A DNA stretch of 64,000 bases, taken from positions 3,255,001-3,319,000 of the forward strand of contig NZ_CP113061.1 of the NCBI RefSeq assembly GCF_026625745.1, given 5' to 3'. This DNA is from Asticcacaulis sp. SL142. GTDB lineage: Bacteria > Pseudomonadota > Alphaproteobacteria > Caulobacterales > Caulobacteraceae. Of this stretch, positions 21,479 through 29,588 are shown piece after piece; positions within the stretch are counted from its first letter, which is position 1; each line of letters starts with the position of its first letter. The notes under the pieces were generated by a model. The model did not search any database and was not told the origin of the DNA. It was given only the letters and a program-made list of their open reading frames with translations. The position numbers and the translations under genes were made by a program.

Positions 21479-22417
21479 CTAAACCGTCTCCGACAAAAAC
21501 GCCTCGACCTCGGTGCGGGTCGGGGCGGAATTGGCTGAGGGGCGTGACACGGAAATAGCGGCGGCAGCAGAGGCAAATTCCAGCGCGTCGATCAGCGAGC
21601 GTCCCCAGGCCAGTTCGCAGGCCAGCGCGCCGTTAAATACATCGCCTGCGCCGGTCGCATCTACGGCTTCAACCCGAAACGCCGGAAGCCGGATCAATGT
21701 CCCCTCAATCAGGGCCGCGCAGCCATTTGACCCCAGGGTGGCTACCACCTGACCAGCCCCGGCCTTACTTAAGCTATGCAGAGCGGCGTGCAGGGTGGCG
21801 TCACCCAGTCCCTCTATGCCCGTCAGGCTGGACAGTTCGGTATCGTTGGGCGTAACCACATCGGCCAGAGGCATCAACGCCAAAGCCGCCATATCGACGG
21901 GGGCGGGATTAAGTATGGCCTTGACGCCATGCGCGCGGGCGATCTCCAGCGCTTTACGCACGGCCTCAAGCGGAATTTCAAGCTGCACCACCACCACATC
22001 GGCCACAGCGATCAGGTGAGTGGCGGCCTCAATCATCTCCGGCGTGACGCAGGCATTGGCACCCGGAGCGACCGCAATCGTGTTCTGACCATCAGTGGCG
22101 ACGGTAATATGGGCGGTGCCGGTCGGCATTGCGGCCACGGTCTCGACATGCTCGTCCTTGACCCCATTGGTCTTGAGATAGGCGCGGGCCTGCTGACCAA
22201 AGGCATCGTCACCGACCGCGCCAACCATGCGTGTATCACAGCCAAGCCGCGCCATCGCCACCGCCTGATTAACGCCCTTACCGCCGATGACGGTGGTAAA
22301 GCTTTTGCCCATCACGGTTTCATTGGCGCGCGGTAAGGCTTTGACCTCAACAATGAAATCCGCATTGATTGAACCGACGACGACGATTTTTGGCGTGATT
22401 TTAGCGGGCGTAGACAT
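21479..22417 (-). CDS. rbsK: Ribokinase (PfkB family sugar kinase)
   Basis: A 312-residue kinase that phosphorylates ribose (or a close relative) with ATP. PfkB signatures are present: the GGKGVNQAVAMARLG segment near residue 45 and the catalytic DATGAGDVFNGAL near residue 258. GSINADF near the N-terminus matches ribokinase rather than fructokinase. It is downstream of the fusion gene on the same strand, 123 bases away, with a hairpin between. Nucleoside-derived ribose could tie it to amide or N-heterocycle breakdown, but this is speculative. Confidence 0.9.
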   Translation of the reverse strand: MSTPAKITPKIVVVGSINADFIVEVKALPRANETVMGKSFTTVIGGKGVNQAVAMARLGCDTRMVGAVGDDAFGQQARAYLKTNGVKDEHVETVAAMPTGTAHITVATDGQNTIAVAPGANACVTPEMIEAATHLIAVADVVVVQLEIPLEAVRKALEIARAHGVKAILNPAPVDMAALALMPLADVVTPNDTELSSLTGIEGLGDATLHAALHSLSKAGAGQVVATLGSNGCAALIEGTLIRLPAFRVEAVDATGAGDVFNGALACELAWGRSLIDALEFASAAAAISVSRPSANSAPTRTEVEAFLSETV

Positions 22418-22447
22418 GATACTCTCCGAAGATGGATTTCATGATAT

Positions 22448-22474
22448 GACAAGTCCACAAACGATGGTCTTGTC
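22448..22474 (-). promoter_or_regulatory. Stem-loop between fusion gene and ribokinase
   Basis: GACAAGTCC (22448-22456) pairs with GGTCTTGTC (22466-22474), eight of nine positions, around a nine-base loop. It may be an operator or processing hairpin between the fusion gene and rbsK. No T run follows. Confidence 0.35.
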
Positions 22475-22540
22475 CTGAGGCGCATGACCTCTTGTTACCG
22501 GATGAGGCTCGGCGCTTACCATGTGGCATATTACCGCGAA

Positions 22541-24868
22541 CTATCCGGTGAAAATACCCTTGCGGATAATGGCGTGAGCGCCCCAGTTGCCATTGACCAT
22601 TTGCGTCACGCCAAAATCAACCCCGACCGACAACAGCGATATGGCCTCATCTTCGCTCAGGCCCTTGGTGGTCATCAAAAACCGCCGGGCCTTTCGGAAC
22701 GCATCGCGCATGGCCCCTTCGATCGAGGCCTTTTTGTAGATTTCGCTCTGGGCCTTATCGCCCAGTTCACGCAAGTAATTGGGCTGGGAAAAGCCCATGA
22801 TTACCCATTCGTCCTTGGTTTCGATCAGCGGGTAATCCAGATCCCGCAGCGGATCACGCTGGGTCGATTTGGGGTGCAGGACGATCTGGATCAGGGCGGT
22901 CATCGAACACTCAATGGCCGTGCCGCATAGCTCAGAATCGCCCTGAGAGGCATGGGGATCGCCCAGCGACAGCAGGGCCTCCGCCACGTTGACCGGCAAA
23001 AATATCGACGCGCCGGGGCCTAAGCGCCAGTTATCGATATTGCCGCCGAAATTGGCCGGTGGCACGGAATCGACCAGCCCCTCCTGAGCGGGCGCGACCG
23101 CCACAAACCCGAAATGCGGCCGCACCGGAATTTCGACATTGCGCAGAACGTCATAGTTTTTCTGGATCGTCGTATGATCAATCGGCACGCCCGGATAGTC
23201 GTAACGGTCATGTTTGGTGCCATAAGGATCGATCTGCGGGGTATAGCGGAAATTATAGACGGCGTGGGCGCAACAGCGTTCATGGCCGGTTTCGACCTCA
23301 TAGATGGTGACGACTTCGCGCGGTTTCGGCTCGGTCAGCAGGTCATGATAATGAAACCCCCAATAGGCGGCGACATTGCTGCCAAAGCTGCGACCGGCAA
23401 ATTTCGGATTGACCGACGGACGGGTCTTGATCTCCAGGAAGCGCACCTCAACCACATCGCCGGGCTTGGCCCCCATGACCCCGATCGGGCCGGTGCAGAT
23501 ATGGACGCCAAAGCCTTCGCCGGCCCCGCGCCCGACCGCAGAGCCGTCCATCGGCCCGGCACCACGCCGTTCAATTGCCTTACCTTCGGGTATCCAGGCA
23601 TAGACGCTTTCGGCCCCGGCATCGCCTTCGATCATGCGCTCATAATCATCGGCGGCATGGTGAGTCAGGGTTTCAATGGTCACATAATCGCCGGACTGAA
23701 CTCTAAGTGTCGGTTTAAGATTGCGGCTGATATAGCCCCAGTGCACCGTCTCAGGTGAGGCGGGCAGGTAGTGGTGCCTTACGCCGGATTGCACAGGCAA
23801 AGGTGCGTCTTCGGCATCAACCTCAACGGTCAGGGCCTCATCGAGATCCAGCGGTTCGTCTTCGGCAACGGGCGGCTTTTCCTGACGGGCGGTCGGGCGG
23901 CCGCGGCGCGGGGCTTCGGCGTCTTCGTTCTCAAGCGGTGGTGATTTGCGGTATTCGCGTGGGGACACGCCGTATTGCTCACGAAAGGCCCGGCTGAAGG
24001 AGGCTGAATCGTTAAACCCCCACTGGAACAGAATATCGGAAATGGATTTCTGGGCATGGAGCGGGCTCAACAGGTCCATGCGGCAGCGCTCTAACCGGCG
24101 CAATTTGACATAATGCCCAAAGCTTTCATCAACCGTTTCAAACAGTTTTTGCAGATACCGCATGGAGATGCCGTGCTCGGACGCCACCTGCTGCAGGTTC
24201 AGGTTGGGATCGGACAGGTGCATTTCTATGGTCTGAAACACCCGCTCCAGTAACATGGCGCGCGCGCCCGCTGACCCGCCCAATGACTTTGACGGCGCGC
24301 CTTCCATCAGGGCGGTCAGCAAAAATTCCGGCAGGCTAAGTTCAACCGGCCGCACCCGGTCGGTATTCAGGTCGTTGATGGTATCGGCCACCGAGCGCAA
24401 CATGCCTGATAGTATCCGGCCCGCGCCAGTATCGCTGGCGATCAGGTTAATGCCGTCGGGCAAAGGGTTGCGTACCCGCAGCGCCAGATAGGGCTTGGGC
24501 ACCTTGATCAGCAGAAAGCGGTGATCGCGGTGGAAATCGAGGACGGCTTCAATATTGCCATCACCAAAGACGATATCACCTTCGCGCACGGTCAGGATAT
24601 GGGTGCCGTGGCTGACTTTTAAGTCGCCTTCCAGCAGTTGCAGCAGCCAGATATGATCCGGCTGATCCTGCATATCGATTTTGACGATCTGGGCGGTGGA
24701 CGACACGCTGATGAAATCAACGCCCTGGGTGCTCTGGTAGCTCGACAGTTCGCCGTAGGCCGTGTCAGTGCTCAAAGCCTCAAGCTTCAGGGATTTACGC
24801 TGCAATGCAAAGCGCCAGGAGTCCCAGCGTTGTTCCTTGGGGTAGGCATTGGTCGTAAAACGCAACAT
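22541..24868 (-). CDS. AraC regulator fused to acetamidase/formamidase
   Basis: One uninterrupted 775-codon gene. Residues 1-200 form an AraC-type ligand-binding region, and 205-308 carry two helix-turn-helix motifs (EHGISMRYLQKLF; ILFQWGFNDSASFSRAF). Residues 310-362 are a Pro/Glu/Arg-rich linker, and 363-775 are a complete FmdA/AmdA amidase (TVHWGY, TLTHHAADD, GGNIDNWRLGPG, GDPHASQGDSELCGTAIE). The amidase half keeps the likely metal and catalytic residues of the separate enzyme at 12441 and has inserts near 410-450 and 530-565. No ATG lies between codons 264 and 412, so a full amidase cannot start independently from ATG. The protein lacks export or membrane signals. It may be a regulator that senses its amide substrate through the enzyme domain, or simply a bifunctional protein. 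Confidence 0.93.
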   Translation of the reverse strand: MLRFTTNAYPKEQRWDSWRFALQRKSLKLEALSTDTAYGELSSYQSTQGVDFISVSSTAQIVKIDMQDQPDHIWLLQLLEGDLKVSHGTHILTVREGDIVFGDGNIEAVLDFHRDHRFLLIKVPKPYLALRVRNPLPDGINLIASDTGAGRILSGMLRSVADTINDLNTDRVRPVELSLPEFLLTALMEGAPSKSLGGSAGARAMLLERVFQTIEMHLSDPNLNLQQVASEHGISMRYLQKLFETVDESFGHYVKLRRLERCRMDLLSPLHAQKSISDILFQWGFNDSASFSRAFREQYGVSPREYRKSPPLENEDAEAPRRGRPTARQEKPPVAEDEPLDLDEALTVEVDAEDAPLPVQSGVRHHYLPASPETVHWGYISRNLKPTLRVQSGDYVTIETLTHHAADDYERMIEGDAGAESVYAWIPEGKAIERRGAGPMDGSAVGRGAGEGFGVHICTGPIGVMGAKPGDVVEVRFLEIKTRPSVNPKFAGRSFGSNVAAYWGFHYHDLLTEPKPREVVTIYEVETGHERCCAHAVYNFRYTPQIDPYGTKHDRYDYPGVPIDHTTIQKNYDVLRNVEIPVRPHFGFVAVAPAQEGLVDSVPPANFGGNIDNWRLGPGASIFLPVNVAEALLSLGDPHASQGDSELCGTAIECSMTALIQIVLHPKSTQRDPLRDLDYPLIETKDEWVIMGFSQPNYLRELGDKAQSEIYKKASIEGAMRDAFRKARRFLMTTKGLSEDEAISLLSVGVDFGVTQMVNGNWGAHAIIRKGIFTG

Positions 24869-24914
24869 GGGGCTATCCGGCAGTTAGGGTGAACGCAAGG
24901 GGCAGGGTTTGCCT

Positions 24915-24930
24915 AAGATGATTTCATCTT
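24915..24930. promoter_or_regulatory. Palindrome upstream of the fusion gene
   Basis: AAGATGA-TT-TCATCTT is a perfect 7-bp inverted repeat 47 bases before the fusion ATG, a likely place for promoter control. It could be an operator for another regulator, since AraC proteins usually bind direct repeats. Confidence 0.45.
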
Positions 24931-25387
24931 ATGCACTGTAATATATGGTAATTTTTGATTTCACGGGCGGGGCGTCACCGAGGGCTCCCCCTGCGTCACC
25001 TTGTCGCCTGTAAGGTTATTGGCGGGTTAAACCCTAAAACTGTCAACGTCAGGCGCGGGTTTGTGCGCGTACAGACAAGAAAACGTGCAGACGGAACACA
25101 GGCATATTCGCAAATGCAAAAAAACGGTCACAATGGAACGCTGCCCGGTGCAAAACATCTGAGGGAAAACTACACCGGGTCCATTGTGACCGGCCCAAGT
25201 TCGAGGGGAGGCGGGCACCTTACCCATAAATCGGGTACGCTCGCGGGTCTTGATCGGTCGCGTCCTGAAACTTGGTGGCGCGTTTGGGGGGCGGATATCT
25301 GTTCAAGATTATGTGCCTTTATCGACAAGTCACGCACCACGGGTCTCGCTATGGTGGCTCATCGAGTTTTGCTTTGAGGTAGTGAGT
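24931..25387. other. Divergent control region, fusion gene to reductase
   Basis: No gene or gene remnant is recognised in these 457 bases. A long frame at 24955-25377 has no family resemblance and overlaps the structured element. The region holds the 66-base interrupted inverted repeat described separately, and must contain promoters for the reductase gene and probably the fusion gene. Confidence 0.5.
25126..25191. promoter_or_regulatory. Long interrupted inverted repeat in the divergent promoter region
   Basis: GGTCACAATGGA (25126-25137) pairs perfectly with TCCATTGTGACC (25180-25191). Directly inside on the right, and after a six-base bulge on the left, CCCGGTG (25144-25150) pairs with CACCGGG (25173-25179). 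That gives 19 paired bases with one asymmetric bulge and a 22-base loop. It could be a DNA operator pair or a transcribed RNA hairpin. Confidence 0.6.
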
Positions 25388-26362
25388 ATGTCGGAAACCC
25401 ATCTTCGGGTGCGCGTCCATAATCTGACTGAGGTTGGCCAAAGTGGCGAAGCCGGTTGTGTGCGTATCCTTGACCTGAGAGCCGAAGAGGGTTCGGACCT
25501 GCCGCCGTTTGAAGCCGGCGCGCACATCGATATCGTGGCGCGTGAAGGGCTGATCCGGCAATATTCGCTGCTCAATGCGCCGTCGGAGTGTCATCGCTAC
25601 GTGGTGGCCATTGCGCTGGATGCGACCAGCCGGGGCGGGTCAAAGCATTTTCATGACTGGGTTGAGCCTGACGATGTCCTGACCATCAGTGCGCCGAGGT
25701 GCCATTTTCACCTCAATGAAGACAGCCCCTATACGGTGCTGATCGCCGGTGGGATCGGGGTGACGCCGGTGTGGTCGATGGCGCAGCGCCTGCTGGCACT
25801 GGGTATGCCGTTTGAGTTTCATTACGGCGCCCGCGCCCGGTCGCAGGCGGCGCTGCTGACGGAAATTGAGGCGACGCTTAAGGCCGCAGGTGTGCACTTT
25901 GAGGCGCGGTTTGAAGAGGATGGCGGCGCGCGGCTTAATCTGACGGATATTTTCGAGGGGGCCCCTGAAGGCGCGCATTTCTATGCCTGCGGCCCGTCAG
26001 GGATGCTGGATGCCTATATTGCCGCGGGGTCGGCGCGTGGGGTGGACTATGTTCACTATGAACGCTTCTCCGGTGTTGAAGAGGCGGCCACCGAAGGCGG
26101 TTTTGAGGTCGAACTGGCCCGCACAGGCGGCTGTTATGAAGTGCCTTCGGGCCTGACCATTCTTGAGGCACTCAAAACTCATGGCATTAATGTGCCGCAT
26201 AGTTGCGCCGAAGGTATCTGCGGCGCTTGTGAATGTGGGGTCTTATCGGGTATCCCCGACCATCGCGACAGTGTGCTGACCGACGCGGAAAAAGCCGCCA
26301 ACACGACTATGATGGTGTGCTGCTCCGGATCGCGCTCGCCCAAGCTCGTGCTTGACCTGTAA
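25388..26362 (+). CDS. PDR/VanB-type oxygenase reductase (flavin, NAD, 2Fe-2S)
   Basis: A 324-residue electron-transfer protein of the phthalate dioxygenase reductase family. Order: flavin-binding beta barrel (RQYSLLN near residue 58), NAD-binding domain (IAGGIGVTP near residue 119; YACGPSGM near residue 200), then a plant-type ferredoxin with ligands in CAEGICGACECG and a final Cys in MMVCCSGS. It passes electrons from NADH to a Rieske oxygenase. ATG 25388 is preferred because GAGGTAG precedes it; the reading frame extends upstream without support. The Rieske alpha subunit at 13619 is the only visible partner and lacks a reductase of its own. It starts a probable operon with the BASS transporter. 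Confidence 0.93.
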   Translation: MSETHLRVRVHNLTEVGQSGEAGCVRILDLRAEEGSDLPPFEAGAHIDIVAREGLIRQYSLLNAPSECHRYVVAIALDATSRGGSKHFHDWVEPDDVLTISAPRCHFHLNEDSPYTVLIAGGIGVTPVWSMAQRLLALGMPFEFHYGARARSQAALLTEIEATLKAAGVHFEARFEEDGGARLNLTDIFEGAPEGAHFYACGPSGMLDAYIAAGSARGVDYVHYERFSGVEEAATEGGFEVELARTGGCYEVPSGLTILEALKTHGINVPHSCAEGICGACECGVLSGIPDHRDSVLTDAEKAANTTMMVCCSGSRSPKLVLDL

Positions 26363-26374
26363 CCGGATAGACTG

Positions 26375-27355
26375 ATGATCAATAAACTCAAAAACGCCGC
26401 CAAGGTGATCGACCCGTTCATCGTGATCATGCTGGGGCTGGTGGTGCTGGCCAGCGTCCTGCCGGTGCGCGGGCAGGCGGCGGTGGTGGCTGATATTGTC
26501 ACCGATGCCGCGATTGTGCTGCTGTTTTTCCTGCATGGGGCCAAGCTGTCGCGGGAAGCTATTGTGGCCGGATTTTCCAACTGGCGCGTCCACGGCGTGG
26601 TGCTGGCGACGACCTTTGTGGTCTTTCCGCTGATAGGGCTTTTGATGCAGGTAAGCCTTAGCGGCATTATCGCCCCCATGATCCTGAGCGGGTTTCTGTT
26701 CCTCACCCTGCTGCCATCGACCGTGCAGTCTTCGATCGCCTTTACCGGCATAGCGCGCGGCAATGTCGCCGCCGCCGTGTGCAGTGCGTCCTTATCCAAC
26801 GTGCTGGGGATATTCCTGACGCCGTTGATGGTCGGGCTGTTTATGGGGGCGACCTCTGGCGTATCGATGGCGGCGATTGAAAAGATCGCCCTGCAACTGC
26901 TTTTGCCATTTGTGCTGGGTCATCTGGCGCGGCCAATCCTTGCCGGGTTTATCGCCAAGCATAAGACGCTGGTGGGACGGGTCGATCGCACCTCGATCCT
27001 GCTGGTGGTCTACACGGCGTTTTCGGCTTCGGTTGTTGAGGGCCTATGGTCGAAAGTCTCCGCCGTTGATCTGATCAGTGTCCTGATACTGTGCGCCGTC
27101 GTCCTGACCGTTGTTTTGTGGGGGACGTGGTTTATCTCCGGCCGGTTAGGGTTTGCCCGCGAAGACCGGGTGGTCATCCTGTTCTGTGGCTCAAAGAAAA
27201 GCCTGGCGTCCGGCGTGCCCATGGCCTCAACCCTGTTTCCAGCAGTCATGCTCGGGCCGGTGATTTTGCCGCTGATGCTGTTTCACCAGATTCAGTTGAT
27301 CGTCTGCGCCTTTATTGCCCAGAAGATGAAATCACCCGGTAAGGAGGAGCACTGA
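26375..27355 (+). CDS. Bile acid:sodium symporter family (BASS) transporter
   Basis: A 326-residue inner-membrane protein with about ten hydrophobic helices of the SBF-like branch. Characteristic features are FFLHGAKLSREAIVAGF near residue 50 and the VILFCGSKKSLASGVP segment near residue 260. BASS members move organic acids and sterol acids with sodium; the SBF-like group is less well defined. It starts 12 bases after the reductase gene and is followed two bases later by the dehydrogenase pseudogene, so all three form one transcript. Uptake or export of the oxygenase substrate is plausible. Confidence 0.9.
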   Translation: MINKLKNAAKVIDPFIVIMLGLVVLASVLPVRGQAAVVADIVTDAAIVLLFFLHGAKLSREAIVAGFSNWRVHGVVLATTFVVFPLIGLLMQVSLSGIIAPMILSGFLFLTLLPSTVQSSIAFTGIARGNVAAAVCSASLSNVLGIFLTPLMVGLFMGATSGVSMAAIEKIALQLLLPFVLGHLARPILAGFIAKHKTLVGRVDRTSILLVVYTAFSASVVEGLWSKVSAVDLISVLILCAVVLTVVLWGTWFISGRLGFAREDRVVILFCGSKKSLASGVPMASTLFPAVMLGPVILPLMLFHQIQLIVCAFIAQKMKSPGKEEH

Positions 27356-27357
27356 CC

Positions 27358-27846
27358 ATGAAGATTCTATTCGCAGGCTTAGGCGCCATGGGCGGTCCGA
27401 TGGCAGGGTAACTGATTCAGGCGGGCCATACGGTTGTTGGTTATAACCGATCCTTCGGGCGGGCTCAGACTTGGAGTGAAAACTACGCCGCCCCTGTCTT
27501 TGAAGCGTTTGAGGACGCGGTTTTGGGCGTGGACGTGCTGGCCCTGTGCGTCGGCAATGACGATGATGTGCGTAATCTGGTGTTTTAGGCCATTTCCAAA
27601 GGGGCGGCGGGTTCATGGCAGATGGATAACCGCTGGAAAACCATGTCGGCGGGGGAATATGACTTCGGCTTTGCGGTGGAATGGATACGTAAGGATCTGG
27701 GCATCGCGCTGGATGAAAGCCGCCGCAATGGCGCCAACCTGCCCATGACCGCCCTGATTGATCAGTTCTACAGCGAAGTGACGGCCATGGGCGGACGGCG
27801 GTGGGATACGTCGTCCCTGCATAAGCGGTTGGAGGAAAAATGCTAA
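27358..27846 (+). pseudogene. Decayed 3-hydroxyisobutyrate dehydrogenase-like gene
   Basis: The frame starts with the Rossmann signature GLGAMGGPMAG and continues for about 76 codons, with in-frame stops TAA at 27409-27411 and TAG at 27586-27588. It then jumps to the family's C-terminal helix bundle (DFGFAVEWIRKDLGIAL ... RWDTSSLHKRL), still in the same frame. Family members are about 290 residues; only about 162 codons remain, so roughly 120 or more codons of the middle are deleted. The gene begins two bases after the BASS stop and once belonged to that operon. It would have oxidised a beta-hydroxyacid with NAD. Confidence 0.85.
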
Positions 27847-28072
27847 TGCTTACTAACTTTATCAAAGATATCATACTCCATCCGCATTTCATCGCATGTG
27901 ACCTAAACTAACCGATTGCACAAGCGGTGGCAGGTTGCCGATTAATCTATTTGCGTCGGGCAAAATTGGACGAGCCAACTCGCTCTACCGGTATTTGAAG
28001 GCGCCAGGTAGTGTAAGCAATGGCGGGCAGCTTTGGCCCGCGCCACAGGGACGCAGGCCTGTTCAGCGGACA

Positions 28073-28567
28073 TTACGGGTTGACGAAATCGTCGCCTTTT
28101 TTGTCGTTCTTTTGCTGTGTCAGGATTTCCACGTCCTTGGTGGTGATGGTGTTGTCCTTATCGGCGTCATGGCGGTTAAACATGGCGTGGCCTGATGCCT
28201 GAAATTCCGTGAAGGTCATTTTGGCGTCTTTGTCCTTATCGAGCACGCCAAAGCGCACCTTGGCCTGACGCATCTGGCGCTGGTACTGTTCTTTTTTCTT
28301 TTCGGCATCTGTGACGGACTCAAGCTGTGTGTTCAGACGTGTTTCGTATTCACCGACATACTCTGCCTCTGATAGGGTGCCATTGCTATCTGCATCCATG
28401 ACCTTGAAATGGGCGGCGCGTTCGGCATCAAATTCTTCGAGCGTGACCTTTCCGTCTTTATTAGTGTCCTGTTCGGCGATGAAGGTGGTGGTCGAATGTG
28501 AGGCGGCCATTGACTGACCGGCGATGGCGAGGGTGGTGACGATAGCTATTTTACCAATTAATTTCAT
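28073..28567 (-). CDS. Secreted four-EF-hand protein
   Basis: A 164-residue protein with a signal peptide (about 22 residues, ending SMA-ASH) and four EF-hand-like loops: DTNKDGKVTLEE, DADSNGTLSEAE, DKDKDAKMTFTE and DADKDNTITTKD. It should bind calcium or another divalent ion in the periplasm. The start ATG 28565-28567 is chosen because the signal peptide begins there; the frame extends further upstream into the DUF4198 gene. It follows the DUF4198 gene by 14 bases and is probably under the same Fur-box promoter. Its last residues lie 140 bases from a GCGGGC/GCCCGC hairpin that may end the transcript. Confidence 0.88.
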   Translation of the reverse strand: MKLIGKIAIVTTLAIAGQSMAASHSTTTFIAEQDTNKDGKVTLEEFDAERAAHFKVMDADSNGTLSEAEYVGEYETRLNTQLESVTDAEKKKEQYQRQMRQAKVRFGVLDKDKDAKMTFTEFQASGHAMFNRHDADKDNTITTKDVEILTQQKNDKKGDDFVNP

Positions 28568-28581
28568 GACTTTATCCAGTG

Positions 28582-29385
28582 TTATTGAGGCAGAACTTCG
28601 AGGGTGAGGGTGGCGGTTTCCGACAGCCACAAATCAGCGCGCTCAGGACTTTGGCTTCGGACGCGCACCTGAATGAGGTAGACGCCGGTTTTCGGAGGTG
28701 TGAAGCGGGCCGTGCCATCGGCACCGGTTTTCAGGTGTAGCGGTGCCGTTTTCTGAGCTTCGTAGATTTCGCCGTCACGGACGATTTCGATATCTTCACC
28801 GGCCACCGGCTTGCCGGAATTAAGCACTGAAAAGACGAATGCTTCCCCCGCATAGGCGTCGTTCGGCGCGGTGACGGGCTGGATAGCCACACCGGCCTGC
28901 GGTTTCGCATAGGCACCCGATGTGGGCGCGCCCTTGGTGACATAGACATCGGCGCGCGTCAGGCTCTGGACATCGACGACCTTATCCCCCGCTTTCGGGG
29001 CTGAGGCGGGGCCTTCGCCAAAGACGACCTTGCCGTCCTTGAGGGTGGCCTTGGCGACGCGCCCGGTACGCACCCCTGATGAGATGCGATAGGTGCCCTC
29101 AACCGGCAGGGCAGGCTCAAGCAGAACCGCGTCTTTCAAGGTTGCTGCCGGGGTCAGGGGCGTGGTCGCCCCATCAGGGGCTGTGAGGTTGAAGGCGTCC
29201 GATTTCATGGCCACATCGGATTTCAACTCGCCTTCTGCAAACGAGGCTTCGACGGTGACATGCTTGCGGGCCTTGTCCGGGGTGAAGTGGTTTGGGCGCA
29301 GATAAGGGGAGTGAGCCAGGGTGGAACTGGCCATTAAGCCTATAAAAAACAAGGGACTGGATTTGAGCCATAAGGGTTTGAACAT
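28582..29385 (-). CDS. Periplasmic DUF4198-family protein
   Basis: A 267-residue protein with a signal peptide (ending TLA-HSP). The mature start HSPYLRPNHF is typical of DUF4198, a beta-sandwich family often found beside metal-uptake receptors and transporters (NikK-like proteins belong here). A second Ig-like domain covers about residues 175-267. AGAAGG lies seven bases before the ATG. It is divergent from the receptor-TonB pair, with a Fur box between, so a role in iron or other metal uptake is likely. Confidence 0.87.
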   Translation of the reverse strand: MFKPLWLKSSPLFFIGLMASSTLAHSPYLRPNHFTPDKARKHVTVEASFAEGELKSDVAMKSDAFNLTAPDGATTPLTPAATLKDAVLLEPALPVEGTYRISSGVRTGRVAKATLKDGKVVFGEGPASAPKAGDKVVDVQSLTRADVYVTKGAPTSGAYAKPQAGVAIQPVTAPNDAYAGEAFVFSVLNSGKPVAGEDIEIVRDGEIYEAQKTAPLHLKTGADGTARFTPPKTGVYLIQVRVRSQSPERADLWLSETATLTLEVLPQ

Positions 29386-29445
29386 CGGGTTTCCTTCTCG
29401 ATTGCGAGGCTGAATAATTCTGGCGTGGCTGAATTATCACTTTCT

Positions 29446-29464
29446 ATTAATGAGAATCATTATT
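29446..29464. promoter_or_regulatory. Fur box
   Basis: ATTAATGAGAATCATTATT matches 15 of 19 positions of the classical Fur consensus GATAATGATAATCATTATC. It lies 61 bases before the DUF4198 start and 125 bases before the receptor start, placed to repress both transcripts when iron is plentiful. Confidence 0.8.
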
Positions 29465-29588
29465 ATTTGCAAGCGGCTTGACAGGACTGATTTGCGCGCC
29501 TATCACGCCGTTAATGCGAATTAATCGCAATATCAATCTATTTTGTGTGACGTCACATGAGGGCGTCGGTTTTCAAGGAGTGTGGGGC

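Noticed and set aside
24955-25377. A 140-codon frame in the fusion/reductase gap.
   Set aside because: It has no recognisable domain, runs through the large inverted repeat and lacks a ribosome-binding site; it is better read as control DNA.
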